A stretch of DNA of 64,000 nt from Hamiltosporidium tvaerminnensis (taxonomy: Eukaryota > Microsporidia > Dubosqiidae), in contig CM061256.1 of NCBI GenBank assembly GCA_022605425.2, positions 558,001 to 622,000 of the forward strand, in the 5' to 3' direction. This document shows, in pieces, positions 1 through 12,501 of the stretch. Position numbers and translations under genes: made by a program. The notes under the pieces are model-generated. The model saw only the letters and a program-made list of their open reading frames with translations, was not told where the DNA came from and made no database searches. Position 1 is the first letter of the stretch. Each line of letters opens with the position of its first letter.

Positions 1-240
1 AAAAAACTCTGTTGTTGCATTGATTATTGAAAAAATTTTCGTTTTATAAACATAAGTTATATGCTCACCACACGATGATTAAATTTATCGCGTTTCTATG
101 CAATGGTGATAAATTGATGATTCTCAATAATAATTGCACAAAACAATTTTGCTTGAATAGCTTCGTGGAACTACACACTTGATTAAATTAAAAGATTTTT
201 TTTATAAAAATAACTAAGTATTTATACAATAACAAATTAA
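1..240 (-). repeat. Dispersed repeat unit 2, copy cut by window edge
   Basis: Read on the minus strand this stretch matches the start of the unit at 9230-9764 and the copy at 25490-26010. Shared landmarks are an AATCAAG-type block, a CACGAAGCTATTCAAGCAAAA-like block (with differences) and a GCAATTATTATT block. It continues past the window start. With 288-654 it forms the left arm of a long inverted repeat. No coding capacity seen. Confidence 0.75.
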
Positions 241-287
241 CCAATAGCATATAGCTAAAAGAACAGTACTTTCGGACGAATTAAACC

Positions 288-654
288 CTGTAAAAGAAAT
301 ACTTCTTTGCTATAAAATACAGAATGGAATTAAAATAGGTGGAAGATGAAAGAACAAACATAAAATGCCGAGCTGAAATTCTGAGAAATTTGAAGTGAAT
401 ATAAAAGAAGAAGAGAAATATGCAAGTTAAAAAAGCCTAAATTTTATTGTGAAATTGCTCAAAGTGGATAATAATTTTGAAATAAATGATTAAAATATAA
501 GAGAAACAGACCAGTATAGCATAAGAAATTCTTATTGAAAAGCTAGGATACTACAACTCAGTTAGTGAAGTTTAAGATTATCTTCGGCATTTTTTTCTTA
601 TGAATTTAAAGGGATGTTCGTTTATACGAGCTTAATGTCTAGTAATTCATATAA
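288..654 (-). repeat. Dispersed repeat unit 1, left inverted copy
   Basis: About 370 bases whose reverse complement matches 8814-9186 nearly base for base, for example AGCTCGTATAAACGAACATC, GTCTGTTTCTCTTATATTTT and CAGCTCGGCATTTTATGTTT. The spacer to unit 2 is homologous in both arms, so units 1 and 2 make one element of about 0.9 kb. Older copies lie at 24034-24310 and 39960-40260. No ORF or RNA-polymerase-III promoter was recognised. Confidence 0.85.
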
Positions 655-689
655 AAAATGAATGTATGTGTGGGTGTTTAAAGACTGTA

Positions 690-980
690 AATAAAAGGTG
701 TTGTTTTCCTAAAAAAGTGGTATTGTTTTCATCTGAAGGTAGATAAACTAAACGGTTAATTATAAGATTTTTATCAGAAGGTGTTAATAAGTTTGGGTTA
801 ATTTAAATGGTGTTAATATATACCGTACTATTTTAAAGGGTGTTAATAAATTCATATTAGGCTAACAGGTTGTTAATATAGATTGTTGTCTGCTAAAGGG
901 GGTTAATATAACAAGAAATATGGACTAGGGTGTTATTTGACAGGGTAATGTACTAAAGGGTGTTAATAATATACAAGTAT
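690..980. repeat. Degenerate TGTTAATA minisatellite
   Basis: The motif (A)AAGGGTGTTAATA and close variants recurs irregularly about every 50-65 bases (near 780, 810, 835, 870, 897, 955), separated by unrelated AT-rich sequence. It is a decayed tandem array. No function is apparent, and nothing else is recognisable between 655 and 2366 apart from a doubtful 71-codon ORF. Confidence 0.5.
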
Positions 981-1144
981 TATTAAAGAGGTGATTTACT
1001 GTTTCCTCACATTTTAGCGGTTCCAACGGATAAGCTATTTAAAAGTATGAATTTCTTTACGACTCACCATTTGAAAGGCAATGAAACGCACAAGAGTAAA
1101 CATTGCAGTGTATAGAATAAATTTGGGGAAAACGTGCTTTTCAC

Positions 1145-1360
1145 ATGAAAACTCTATGTAGCCACTTCATTCATGGAAATCTCTTCCTATTTTTTTTCTT
1201 TAGACACAAAAAAAAAGAATATAATTGTACAAAGGCACTAGAAAAAATAATAAATACTTTTCAAATTAATCAACCAATGTATGCTTTTATTTTTGTTATA
1301 CTTGATTCTACTGTCTTTTATAATCGCAGCAAGACTTGGTGGCAAGATAGTGGTAAATAA
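1145..1360 (+). other. Doubtful 71-codon orphan ORF
   Basis: An ATG-started ORF in otherwise empty DNA. The C-terminal half (near ...DSTVFYNRSKTWWQDSGK) has a more protein-like composition than random AT-rich DNA, whereas the N-terminal part is a Phe/Lys run produced by T and A homopolymers. There is no CCC motif directly before the ATG, no recognisable domain and no second copy in the window. It may be a chance ORF or the end of a decayed gene. Confidence 0.15.
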
Positions 1361-2366
1361 AACCTATTATGAAACAAAATATTTTTGATAAAAAAATGTG
1401 CATTTTTTGGTGATTTATATTCTTAATAAGAATCAAATCTTTTTACTTTTATAAAAAGCCAAAGTGCAAGAAAAAAAATATTGCATAATTCTAATCTATA
1501 TTTTAATTACATACATATTTAGCAAATTTATCTAGAAAATATTTTTCTGTATTTAAGCTCAGAAAAAAGAAAGTACGAATTAACCAAATAAATTATTGAT
1601 TAACTCCTTTTAAATAAAAAATTATATTTTTGTTAAATTTTAAAATATCAATCATTTGCTTCAATGATTATATTATCAGATTAAAAATAAAACATGATTT
1701 TCGAATTATATTTGCTAAATAAAGCAATTTAGAAAAAGTAGAACCAATCGTAAGTTGTTTTGTGTATTTTATTTTTATACTTGTTTGTTATAATTTTTAA
1801 GTTCATGAGAAATAATTTTTTAAATAGTGCTGCAAGTCTCAAATTTTCAAAATACAAAATTTGCACATAATTAAAGATTTAAATGTTTTACTTACACCCA
1901 GAATATACTTAGAATCTATTCTTCATTTATAAAACTCCTAAAAAAAACTTTTCATTTTATATTTTTAAGTAATTTAATAATTTTCTAACAGGTTTATGAT
2001 GAAAAGATATTTGTATTTGGTTTGATACTGTTTGCGTCAATGTATAAAAACATAATAATTTTTTACAATATTTTAATTGATCAAATAAAATGATAAATAA
2101 ATCAGATTACAAATTTACCAAAAACTTTATTCGATCAAAGTTTTATAAAGAACCAATAAAAAAACGAAAGTTTTTCTAAAAAAATGTTATTCTATTTTTA
2201 ATTAATTATATTGAAAAATAAGATTTACGTTTTTTGACAAATTATCAAATATATAAGTTGAAAATATTTTATCCCCATGATTTTTTTTATTTTTATTTGT
2301 AGAATAATATATGCATCGAAAATTGAATATACAGCTATTTAAGGTGATTCACTATCTATAAATAAC

Positions 2367-3987
2367 ATGTATTTGGAAATTCCGTATGAAATCGGAGAAA
2401 ATGATGAAGTGAAAGAATGTTTTGACAAGTTAGAACTCGATATTGAAGACGAAAGGAAAGAAAAGGTAATTCAAATTACAAGTTTCTACTATAATAAAAT
2501 AAAAGAATATACAAACGTGAAATTACATCCATTCATATTATACTTTACCACGTATATTTGCTATTTTGTATATCGTGATATGCAATTTGATGTAAAAAAA
2601 TATAGACCAGAACTTTTGTTTAATTTGATTACTTTTGGAAGATTTGTTGAAGCGTACAAAACAGATGAGGATATTAAACCAATTATTAAGGATATTTCCG
2701 CCAAACTGGCAACATATGGCGCACAAAGATAATGTGAGAATATCTCTGAGTGGAATAAAAAAGATTACAATATATTAAAGGAAAAACACCCTAAGATATG
2801 TAGAAATATCGAAAATAGCTTAAATCAAGATAATAAAATAGATATATTTGTGTTGGAGAATACAAAATTTATTAAAGGATATTCTTCAGAAGCAAGTAAA
2901 AGTAAAATTTCCATTAATCTAGCCAATGCAACGGTAGAAAATTATTTTGGTTTTTTCTTAATTATAAACCAAAGATTTTTTAACGGGAAAGAATATAGAG
3001 TAGACATTACTCGGAAATCTGCAATCAACAAATCTACAATATCTTTTCTTGAACTTAAAATTATGTTAGAAAAAACGACTGGTTGTATAAATCTATTTTC
3101 TGTAATGATAGATTTTGAATCTTATAAAGAAATTGCAGAAAATATTTCTGAGCCAATTTTCAGAACAATTTTGAAAGTGAAAGACGGTTTCGAAAAAAAT
3201 ATACGAATTTAGTGGCAAGGAACTTCAATCTACTGTTAAACCGGAGGATTCAAACTTCTCATTAGAATTCATTGAAAATATTGTGAAAAAAAAGAGATCA
3301 ACTATATAAAATCTTTATACGTTTTCTTGAAAAATATTTCTAAAACAGAATACCATGAATATATAGCAGCAGTACTTGGTTTGAAGGCATTTTGTTTTAA
3401 AGAAATAGTTTTTTGTATGAAAAAAAGCTCCGAAGCGTTCTTGAAATTTTATTTCTTGCAGATGTTTTGAATATAGAATTTGAAAGATAAATAATAATCC
3501 TTCAATTATAAATACATATGGGGTGCCTTTTATAGCAGTGATTAAAAATTATCTTGATGAACAGCGCATAGAATACGATAAAAACTTGGTATTAAATACT
3601 TTTAATCATTTTTTGTTACCTCGAACATTCAGCATATTGAAAACTTTTATTTTTGTAAATTTATTTGCTAATTCCTCTTGGAAAGGCGATTATAACAAAG
3701 AATTGAAAGAATATTTCACGAAAAACAAAAAGAATGTCGATGAAGAAGTTGTAGTTAATGAGAAAAACATATTTCTATATGTTTTTGAACAAGAGTTTTC
3801 AAAGCTTAGCCCCGAAGAAAGAAAAAAGATTTTTACAATTCCGGTAACCAAAACCCCAATTTCTGATAACAAGAATTAGTCGAAAGAATTCTGTATTAAA
3901 GATATTTTGCTGTTTGTTTTAATCCCAATCGTTTTTATTGGTGGTGTTCTTTTGGGCGTATATTGGTTTATTTACAAAAGAAGGTAA
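2367..3987 (+). pseudogene. Decayed gene for a C-terminally anchored membrane protein
   Basis: Three ORF blocks (2367-2732, 2733-3212, 3523-3987) read as one protein of about 540 residues. Blocks 1 and 2 share a frame and are separated only by an in-frame TAA at 2730-2732. A frameshift in the A run near 3195-3200 continues in another frame (to about 3302) and then a third (to about 3470). The last block reads through a TAG at 3877-3879 into a hydrophobic helix (DILLFVLIPIVFIGGVLLGV) and a short basic tail ending at 3985-3987. The predicted ancestor is charged and helical with one C-terminal transmembrane segment. The family is not recognised; it could be a microsporidian multigene-family member. 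Low divergence inside the blocks suggests recent inactivation. There is no clear CCC start motif. Confidence 0.7.
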
Positions 3988-4988
3988 AATAAAGATTTTT
4001 TATTTTAATTTTTTCTAATTTGTTGCATTATTGCGATTTTAAAATAAAATATTTCGAAATTCACTCTAATAAATCGTAAATTTATTAGTTAAAAAATATA
4101 TTTACATAACTTACAATGTATAAGGAATTAAGAAAATCGTTACTTATGTGTTATTTTTACACCAAAAAATATATTTCTGAAATTGTTTTAAATATATAAT
4201 TATTTTTGCTTTTCGATATCGGTATGCCTGTGATTTTTAACTTTCCAATAGTATATGTTCAGCATTGTTGATTGCACTCAAACATATCAGCAATCTTTTA
4301 TTTAATTAGATATTTAAATATATCAAAATAATTCTATTTAAAAAATATTGGTATTCTTTTTTTTATAGTTTTTTTTATTTAAAAAGTTTGTGTTAATTTG
4401 TAAAGTAAATCTTTAATAACTACAACTGTGATCCTATCTATGATATTAATACCTATTAAATATTAGCTCTTATGTATAATTTACCAAATATTTTTATTAT
4501 TTTTTATTATTTTTATTAAAAGTCAACTTTGATAGATACTACAAATTTAGAAGGCATTTGATTTTCATAATTTATCATTCTTTTACTTCTATTTACTATC
4601 AAATCTTGTTAACAATAAAGATAATTTCATTCTTGATAAGGAAAATCTAAAAATTGTACAAAATAATACCTCTATATTTTTTTAGGTCTACACTCTTAAA
4701 CATTTTTATGATATATTTTAAAAATTGGTAAATAAATTTAAGTTCTATTTAATGTAATGATTGGTCATCTATACCTTTTTTTATTTTTCCAAAATAGATA
4801 AAAATATTTTGAAAGGAAAAATGAAACCATATTATTTACCAATCGATACATAAATTGTTATCAATAAAAAAATAAACATATTGAATATTTTTAATCTTCT
4901 CTTCTTCGTTCAATTAAAATATTTTTTGCCAAAAATAAATGTTTCACATAAATAATTTTAGAATATTAAAGGTGAAATTCTTAAGAAA
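3988..4988. other. Gene-free stretch
   Basis: AT-rich with homopolymer runs. No ORF, repeat or RNA gene could be supported. Confidence 0.5.
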
Positions 4989-4991
4989 AAT

Positions 4992-7900
4992 TTATTTAAT
5001 AAAATTCTGGGTAAACAAATTTTTCTCTTTTCTAAATAATTCTTTCCACAATTTCAACCACTTCTTCTCTTCCTCCAACTCCAACTCTTCATTTATATTA
5101 GTTGTTGGTTCCTTTGCTGTGGTTATACCATCCAAAATAAGGGGTAAAATATTTTTTGTATTTTCCGTTTTAACATCATCTTCCTCGTTGTCTACTTGCT
5201 TTAAAGGGGGTATTGGTTGTTTATGCATCTCAGCTCCTAAAATAACACTTAATGATGCTCTCTCCCAGCTCTCCTCGGCATTTGGTCCAGACTCAAGTCC
5301 TCTTCGTCGATCAAAAGAAATTATTTCGACTGTCTTCTTGATACTATGGATTGTATATATGCCTCTACATTCATAGGTATTTGCGGTCTCTTAACATACG
5401 TCTTATGGTATTTTGTCACAATACCGTCCCAGGTCATCACATAAGGAATCATCTATACATTGCATTTATAAATAAGACCAAACTCATTTGGTAATAGGTC
5501 ATACTTCCTAAGCTTCTCTGTTTCAACTATTTAAAGAGATTCTTGGGTAGTGATTCCTACTTCAATGAGGGTTATCCTATTCTGTCTCTTATCTAAAATA
5601 AATTTACTAATCTGTTACACCGAATCTTGACATCAGTTTTTATTCTGGAGTCCACTCTTATCTTTGCATATTCGTTATCAAGAATTTTTTGAACTGAGTG
5701 GCTTCTAATTCGTTTCTAAGACTTGAACTTATATTTATTCAGCAAGAGTAAATGTATTCATCGTACCACTTCATTATATCGTCTAGTATAGTCATGGCCA
5801 AGCATTTTTTCACATCTCGTTGCCAAGTGATCTACTGTTTTCCTAGACTGGTTGCAGTGTGACACATACCTTCTGCCCCCCCCAGAATAAATTTATATCC
5901 TGGATATAACAGAACACTGCTTAATCAAGTGGTCTTACACTTTCTTTCTTTAACCATATTGAGGAGTCATTTACACTTACCAGCTCGTTATTTCTAGCGC
6001 TATATAATTTTGAATGTGGTTTTCGGTTTTTGATTTCGTTATATAGGTTAGCTAGTTGAGCTTCTTCCAATTTCTTTTTTGTGACTTCCTCTTCCAACCC
6101 GTATTTTATTCTTAAAAAGTTTTTAATTAGTGAAAGTTGGGTTTTATTATTATTCTCAACCTTTAGGATTGCTGCTCTTCTGGTCGATGTATCTTTATGT
6201 TTTTTTAGAGAATCTAAGAGTTCAAAAAGCATATGTTCGCTTTTGAACTCGACACTATGTAAACCTCTTCCAAGTTCTTTACGTGGAAGGTATAGACGTT
6301 CTTTGCCTCCTGGGTGTAGATGTATTTTGTTCTTTACTAACACTGCACGCACCGCATCATCTAACGTAGAGAAGTCAGCCGGTTCCAGTCGGAGTACACC
6401 TATATGATAGTTTAGTAAAGAAATTGCATGTTGATTAATGGCTTGAAATAAATTTCTTGCATTTAATCTCGTGCGAAAAAGTCTTTCTACTCGTGCTATA
6501 AGTTTAGTCTGTACTTCCTCAAACGACTTACTTGTTGGAATTCCTCTGCTATCTTCTATAATTCCAAGGTATTTATAAACACCTATTCCTTCAAGAAGAG
6601 TAGCAGTATCTTCACAACATGGATCATTAGTGGCTGACTTCTCTTTGTTAATTTCCAATCCTATATTATTCATAAACTTTTTAACCTCCTCTGTCATTTC
6701 TTCCAATGTTTGTCCATCTTCGGCAAGAAGCTTAAGATCATCAATAAACAAAAGATGATTAGTCGCGTGGGATTCTGCATCTGTCTTTATTGTCACTTTT
6801 GTGTATTTCTCATTAAGCTTTCGGCTCAATGGATCCATACACAACACAAACAATAATGGTGACAAACTATCTCCTTGCAGAATCCCTCTATCAATCTTCT
6901 TGCTCATGATTTTTTCAGGCCCTACTGATATATCAATTTTCCATTTTGATATAATTACCTTAATAAATTTCAGGATCCAATCAGGTAAATTAAGGTTTTC
7001 AATGCATTGAGTCAAATAAGCATGATCTATTGAATCATAAGCTTTTTTGACATCAATCCATGTTGCCTTAAGATTGTTTCCGTACTCTTTATTAATGGCA
7101 ATATTCAATAGGGCCTGTTCTTTCGCTCCTTGCACTCCTCTAACCGCTCCCAACTGATTATCTGAAAGTAATCCTCGTCTTTCCACCTCAACCTGAACCA
7201 CTTTAGTGACACATTTTGTAGTCAGTTTATACAGGTTTGACATACAAGTTATTGGTCTGTAATCAGAGCCAGTCTTTGGTGTACCTTTAGGTATCAGATA
7301 AGTAAGTCCACAATAATACCAATCGGCTTGAGGCGTTCCTTCTACACATGACTTTCAAAATATCGTAAAGATATTTATGAAGGCTCGTAAGTTTCTCGAT
7401 GTAAAAGTAATAAATACCATCAATTCTAGCGGCTTTCCAGTTAGGCAGCCAGTTGAAAATATCTATAAACTCTTCAAGTGAAGGAAACGTGGTCTGGTGC
7501 GTATCTGGCACGTAGGGTATCAAATACTCATCATATGTAACTACTTTATCATTTTTGTTCCACATTGTAGACCAAAATTCTGAAATTTCGTCACGATAAA
7601 CCACATGCTCGGATTTTTCGCGCCCAGTTAACCCTAGATAAAATCGACCTCGGAAAAGCTCAAACATACGATTCTCTTTTCGGGATTTCCTCCTACTTTC
7701 TTACATCGTAATTTTTTTCTCGTACAAATTCAAAGCCTCATTCTTTTTAACCAAAGCCTCAGAGATATCATTTATTTTGCTTAAGTCTAAATTAAACTCT
7801 CGCAGCATTTTTCTGAGACTTTTCGTTTCCGAAGTTTAGAGCTTTTCCTGCTTACGAGCCTTCTCGAGGAGATCTTTGGAATGTACTAACTTAGAAATTT

Positions 7901-8255
7901 TACTTTCTATGTTTTCTTTCCAAGCGGATCTAGGCTTCTCCTTACGCGTTTCCTCGTCATAGCATACCTGGCCCGCCTGGATGATTCGAGCTGCATCACT
8001 AACATTCTTAGGCACATGAAATTCAGCATATTCACCTGTGATCTGATTTATGAGTTCCAAAACTTTACTATGAACCAATTCACTTGGAAGTTTTCTAGTT
8101 TGGACCACTACAGCCCCGATTTACTTCGAGCGTTCCTTAATTTTAGACAATAACTTTTCTTTCGGGTTCATATAGAGTGTAGTGTCAGTTAAGGAACATG
8201 GCTCGGCGAGACAAGTGGCGATTCTACGTCGCTCTCCATTCTCTTCTTGCCTCAT
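4992..8255 (-). pseudogene. LINE reverse transcriptase/endonuclease, copy 1, broken
   Basis: The frame can start at the ATG at 8255, which gives MRQEENGERRR and continues in frame through the ATG at 8171, a TAA 16 codons later and the block 8108-7836. Block 7667-7287 carries the pre-RT region. A one-base loss near 7290 (versus copy 3) shifts frame into 7243-5921, which keeps RT motif A (WIDVKKAYDS), motif B (GILQGDSLSPLL) and motif C (FIDD). Glu to stop at the GATTAA near 5925 ends it, and the CCHC and endonuclease parts below are frameshifted. Block 5228-4992 keeps the acidic C-terminus. The product is non-functional; the intact RT core shows that inactivation is recent. Confidence 0.8.
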
Positions 8256-8287
8256 TACCTATCTGCCTCATTATGTGTTAATTTTTT

Positions 8288-8584
8288 TTACACATCGATA
8301 TCAACATTCCGACCAAATTTTCCATTATAGTACCTAAGAATCGCAGGCCAGCCATTTCGAGGCATTCTCTCAAACCTTTTTTGCAGTGCTGAAATAGCAT
8401 ATCTAGGCCATTCCTGCCCTACAGCTGTGACAGAGTCAAGTATTGAAGGCAATACCATCAGTCGATTTCCTTCTGGAATGGCAGGTGCATTGAGGTTTTC
8501 CATTGTGTTGGCTGGTCCACACGCAGAAGAATCGGTACAGAAAGAAAGGGGGTGCGGAATCGAGCAGGCTGACTGGAGTAACAT
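8288..8584 (-). other. Possible 5' part of LINE copy 1 (98-codon ORF)
   Basis: An ORF with normal amino-acid composition (for example MENLNAPAIPEGNRLMVLP and the Arg/Trp-rich RYAISALQKRFERMPRNGW), just upstream of the LINE ORF start at 8255 but out of frame with it. Base composition here is GC-richer than the flanks, like the LINE. It may be the N-terminal region of the retroelement protein or a separate upstream ORF. No zinc finger is visible. The truncated copies lack this region, so it cannot be compared. Confidence 0.35.
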
Positions 8585-8813
8585 ATAACGTAGTGCTTAA
8601 TGGGAAGTGGGTATTATTATGGATGGTCGGTTGTGGTGGATGTGTCTCGGATATAGTCACCACATCTCTATCACACGTTTTGTCTCTTTTAAACTAATTT
8701 CCGTGTTGTTTACAGCCTTTATTTCTTCATTTTTTATATTTTCGCTATCAACTTTTTTTCTTCTACCAATTTCTTACGAAGAATAAAGATGTATATTTTA
8801 AATTGTCACTGCT

Positions 8814-9190
8814 AATTTATATGAATTACTAGAGATTGAGCTCGTATAAACGAACATCCCTTTACATTCATAAGAAAAAAATGCCGAAAGAAATCTTAAA
8901 CTTCACTAAATGAGTTGTAGTTTCCTAACCTTTTCAATAAGAATTTTTTATGCTATACTGGTCTGTTTCTCTTATATTTTAATCTTTTTAAAATTATTAT
9001 CCACTTTGAGCAATTTCACAATAAAAATTTAGGCTTTTTTAACTTGCATATTTCTCTTCTTTTTTTATATTTACTTCAAATTTTTCAGAACTTCAGCTCG
9101 GCATTTTATGTTTGTTCTTTTCATCTTCCACCTATTTTAATTCCATTCTGTATTTTATAGCAAAGAAGTATTTCTTTTACAGTGTTTTCT
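8814..9190 (+). repeat. Dispersed repeat unit 1, right inverted copy
   Basis: Mirror of 288-654. It starts near TTTATATGAATTACTAGA and ends near TTTCTTTTACAG, and the spacer after it (to about 9230) also matches the left arm. It runs directly into repeat unit 2. Confidence 0.85.
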
Positions 9191-9229
9191 TGTTTGAAAA
9201 CACTGTTCATTTAACTTTATGCTGTATTA

Positions 9230-10275
9230 TTTAATTTATTTATTCGAAAAATTCTTAGTTATTTTTATTAAAACTCTTTTGATTCAATCAAGTATAAAGT
9301 TCCATGAAGCTTTTCAGGCAATATTTGTGTTATGCAATTATTATTTAGAATATAAAAAAATTGCACAAAGAACGGCAAAAAAAACATCATTTGTATCATA
9401 AAATTTTTCTTAACTGTAAATTCGTAGAAAATAAATCAGAACAAATTAACTTAAATTTTTTTGAAAAAGGAAAACCTTTGAAAAAGTAAAAAAACAAATC
9501 TATCTGTTTTTCTTACACATTAATATACAGTCTAGAAAAAAATTTTACAATTTTATTTCAAATATTTTTTTGAACCAATAGAATTTTTTTAATTGTTTTA
9601 TGTTCACTTCTACTCACTATTATTAGTTGTGTAAGATTTATGAACAAATAGAAAGAAAAATATCTTAAATTGAGCATTCTTATTGGTGTCTTATATTTTT
9701 TTAACCAATTAAACATTTGAGGTGAGTCTTTGTCGTCAGGACATTACTGAATTATATAAATGATAACTCTTATTTATTTTTTAAAAAATCTTTTGATTTA
9801 ATCAAGTTTAAATTCAAAGGAGCTATTCGAGAAATAATTGTTTGCACAATTGTTAGAAGGGATATAAACAAATTGCACATAGGAAAGGTAATAAAGTATC
9901 AATCATATCATTCTATTGTTTATGTAACCGTAAAATTCTTAGAAGAAAAATTTAAACAGATCAATTAAATTAATTTTTTTTTTTCAAAAATGAAAGTTTT
10001 AGAAAAATTTAAAACAAAATCATGTTATTCATGCTACATGCTACAATTTAGAAGTGTGCTAACAATATTTACTCGAATATTTTTTTAGATCAATTAAACG
10101 TTTTCAAGTGTTTCATACTCAGTTCTAATCAAGATTATTTGTTGTATAAAATTTATAAGCAAATCAAACGAGTTATATACTTATCGAAACACTATTTATA
10201 GAGGTTGCATTTTATGCACTAATTAAACATCTTGAGGTGGGTTGTCTGGACATTACTTAATCTTATAAATGATTC
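9230..10275 (+). repeat. Dispersed repeat unit 2, two tandem copies
   Basis: Two diverged units of about 530 and 510 bases (9230-9764, 9765-10275). Each begins with a TTTTGATTYAATCAAGT block, passes through a TTGCACA block, and ends with AATTAAACATYTTGAGGTG and GGACATTACT. A third copy is at 25490-26010 and a fourth, on the minus strand, at 1-240. Non-coding. Confidence 0.75.
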
Positions 10276-12501
10276 GGTTTTTAAGTTATCCGTTCTTATA
10301 ACCCCATCTATATAATATGAAAAATCTCATTGCTTTTTTTTCGGGGATATTTTCTTTAAAATAAAGATAAATGAGCAAAAGGAATTTACTTTTTGGTCTC
10401 AAAATAAATTTGAAATTGGTCCTTAATTTTCTTATTCAATTTAATTATTCATGACATAGATGTTAAATTTTTAATTCATAAAGACGGGCCTATTAGAAAA
10501 TGCTACTGTTTTAAAGTTAAGCATCATTCAAAATCCCACCTAGTTTGCAAACACTACATAAAGGTATTTTTATGCAATTTTACCCATTCAAGTTATTATT
10601 TTAGAATTAATATGATATTTTCTATATCTTTGAATAATTTATATGTAAAAATCTTATATATTAAAGTAATTGGGCATTGGGCAATGGTTTTAAGCCAGAA
10701 AAAACACAATTTTATTTATGTATTTTATTAAACGCGCGTTTTAGTGAGAGTTTTGAATGTTTAGATTTTTGCTTGTTCAATCCACACTCTACCAAACACC
10801 TTTTTTTAACTAATTTATATGTTAATTGAATTTGAGCATTGGTATTATTTATCTTCTTACAGCCGAAATTCGGTTTTTATACTTTTCATTGTTATAAATA
10901 CAAACCTATAATTTAAATTTTAGAAAATATTTGCAAAATAATGGAAAGAATATAATTAAGTGGCTTTTACCTGACCAACTTTTTTTAAGACTCTCACCAC
11001 ATCTTGATACTATGTAACTTAGATGATACTCGTCTATAGTTTCAAAAAAGTTCATATTCTTAGGTAGATATTCACTGCTCGTAATATAAGATTTTTAGCA
11101 AATTAAACGGGCTTTTTTATTCGCGAAGTTCTTTAGCATTTTGAATGAGTTAACTCACTCGTTAATTTACATCTCTCGTCTTTTATTTTCATTGGAATGC
11201 TCTTCTGTTATTTGATGAATTTAGATATGATTTCGCTTCTTGAATTGCTTTTATAAATTTCATGTCAAATAGTTTTAGATTTCACAAAATTTTATAAAAT
11301 TGCAAACATATAGACAAAAACCTGATGGCTGTAACCCCGTTTTAACTTATCAGTGACATATGAACATATAGACAGCCTATATTATCAATTTAAATAAAAA
11401 TTTATTTTTGTAGGAAATTTTATGGCCTTTCTTAATAACCATCCTTGATTTGGGCTAATTAAAAACTTAAATTTACTTAAAACCGGGAATAATTTAGATT
11501 TTAACCAGAGTTTTTTCAACTTTCGGAAGAATTGATTTGTATATTGGTTTGTTGCTCGGTAAAATTAAAAATATAAGTAATATCAAAAATAATATGATAT
11601 TATCGAATTAGCTCTGAAAATGTCAAAATATTAAGAAATATTTTATTCCTAGATATGATATCTTCTTAAAAAACAGAAAGAATTTATTATTCATAAAATT
11701 TATGCAGTTCTAAGATTAACATACTTTAAGTCTTCTTAAATACCATCACTATCCTCTGCGAAACCAACTCTGAGCTTCTCACCTTAAAAAAATATTAAAC
11801 CCATTTAATGAGCAAAGTGGGTACATGAAATTTGTAGTATATGTAAAATGGAGTGTGATCACAGATCAAAACTCGGCTGTTGCGCACGAGACACGAAGCA
11901 TTTCACTTATATTACAGATATCAACCAAATTAATATCTAACTAAGACATATATAGATGCTCTAAGTAGGAACTGCTTATACTTTGCAATGTAAAACCTAA
12001 AGGTTTAGCCGATATTTAGAAGTCCCGGATATACCAATGGTTATGCCCATACGTATTCTACAGGCGCAGAATCTTTTTACTTGACTGTAATAGACTATGT
12101 TATTTTGCCTTTACATAGTAGTTGCTGATAAGTTTAGTCGTGTTTTAATTTTAGCCACACAAAAGGCACCAAACTTTTCTTTAGAAAGTATTTTGATATT
12201 TTTTGTACTTTTCTCTTTGAGTACATATGTACATGGAAAAACTAAAAAAAAAGTCTTTGTTTTCCTACAATTAAAATTGAAAAATTTTTTAACTAAGATT
12301 AACATAGTCATTGCTAAGCAGATAGTTTTAATATGTAATATCACCAATCAGTAGTTTTAATACTATTTAGTTATAAATTTTAAGTATTAGCAAGTCACGT
12401 TTAATTTTAAATTGATTTGTTTTGTTTTGGTTTGATGTATTTAATCTTTATAAAAACAAAAAAAAAGAATTTAATTTTAATATCAATAACACTAAAAAAA
12501 A
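10276..12501. other. Gene-free stretch downstream of the HECT gene
   Basis: AT-rich. Short overlapping ORFs on both strands near 12100-12350 have composition typical of chance ORFs and are not supported. No repeat, RNA gene or transposon relic was recognised. Confidence 0.5.

Larger units (their letters stand above)
4989..8700 (-). mobile_element. RLE-type LINE (R2/R4/Dong-like), copy 1, degenerate
   Basis: A near-full-length non-LTR retrotransposon on the minus strand. The 3' end (AGAATTTTATTAAATAAAT on the minus strand) lies at about 4989. The body matches the copies at 26674-29022 (closely) and 57362-60502 (more diverged). The 5' limit is uncertain: sequence shared with copy 3 ends near 8110, but GC-richer sequence continues to about 8690, before the repeat arm at 8814. 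The copy is dead: stops, frameshifts and a scrambled zinc-knuckle region beside a C run at 5876-5883. RLE-type LINEs reverse-transcribe their RNA at a nick made by their own C-terminal endonuclease. Confidence 0.85.

Noticed and set aside
4939-5376. 145-codon plus-strand ORF
   Set aside because: Antisense shadow of the LINE copy 1 C-terminal region; same for 6081-6407, 6801-7010, 27000-27209, 27603-27929, 28566-28892, 59081-59410 and 60137-60457.
12097-12354. Opposed small ORFs 85 and 78 codons long
   Set aside because: Mutually antisense, no start context, composition of translated AT-rich spacer.
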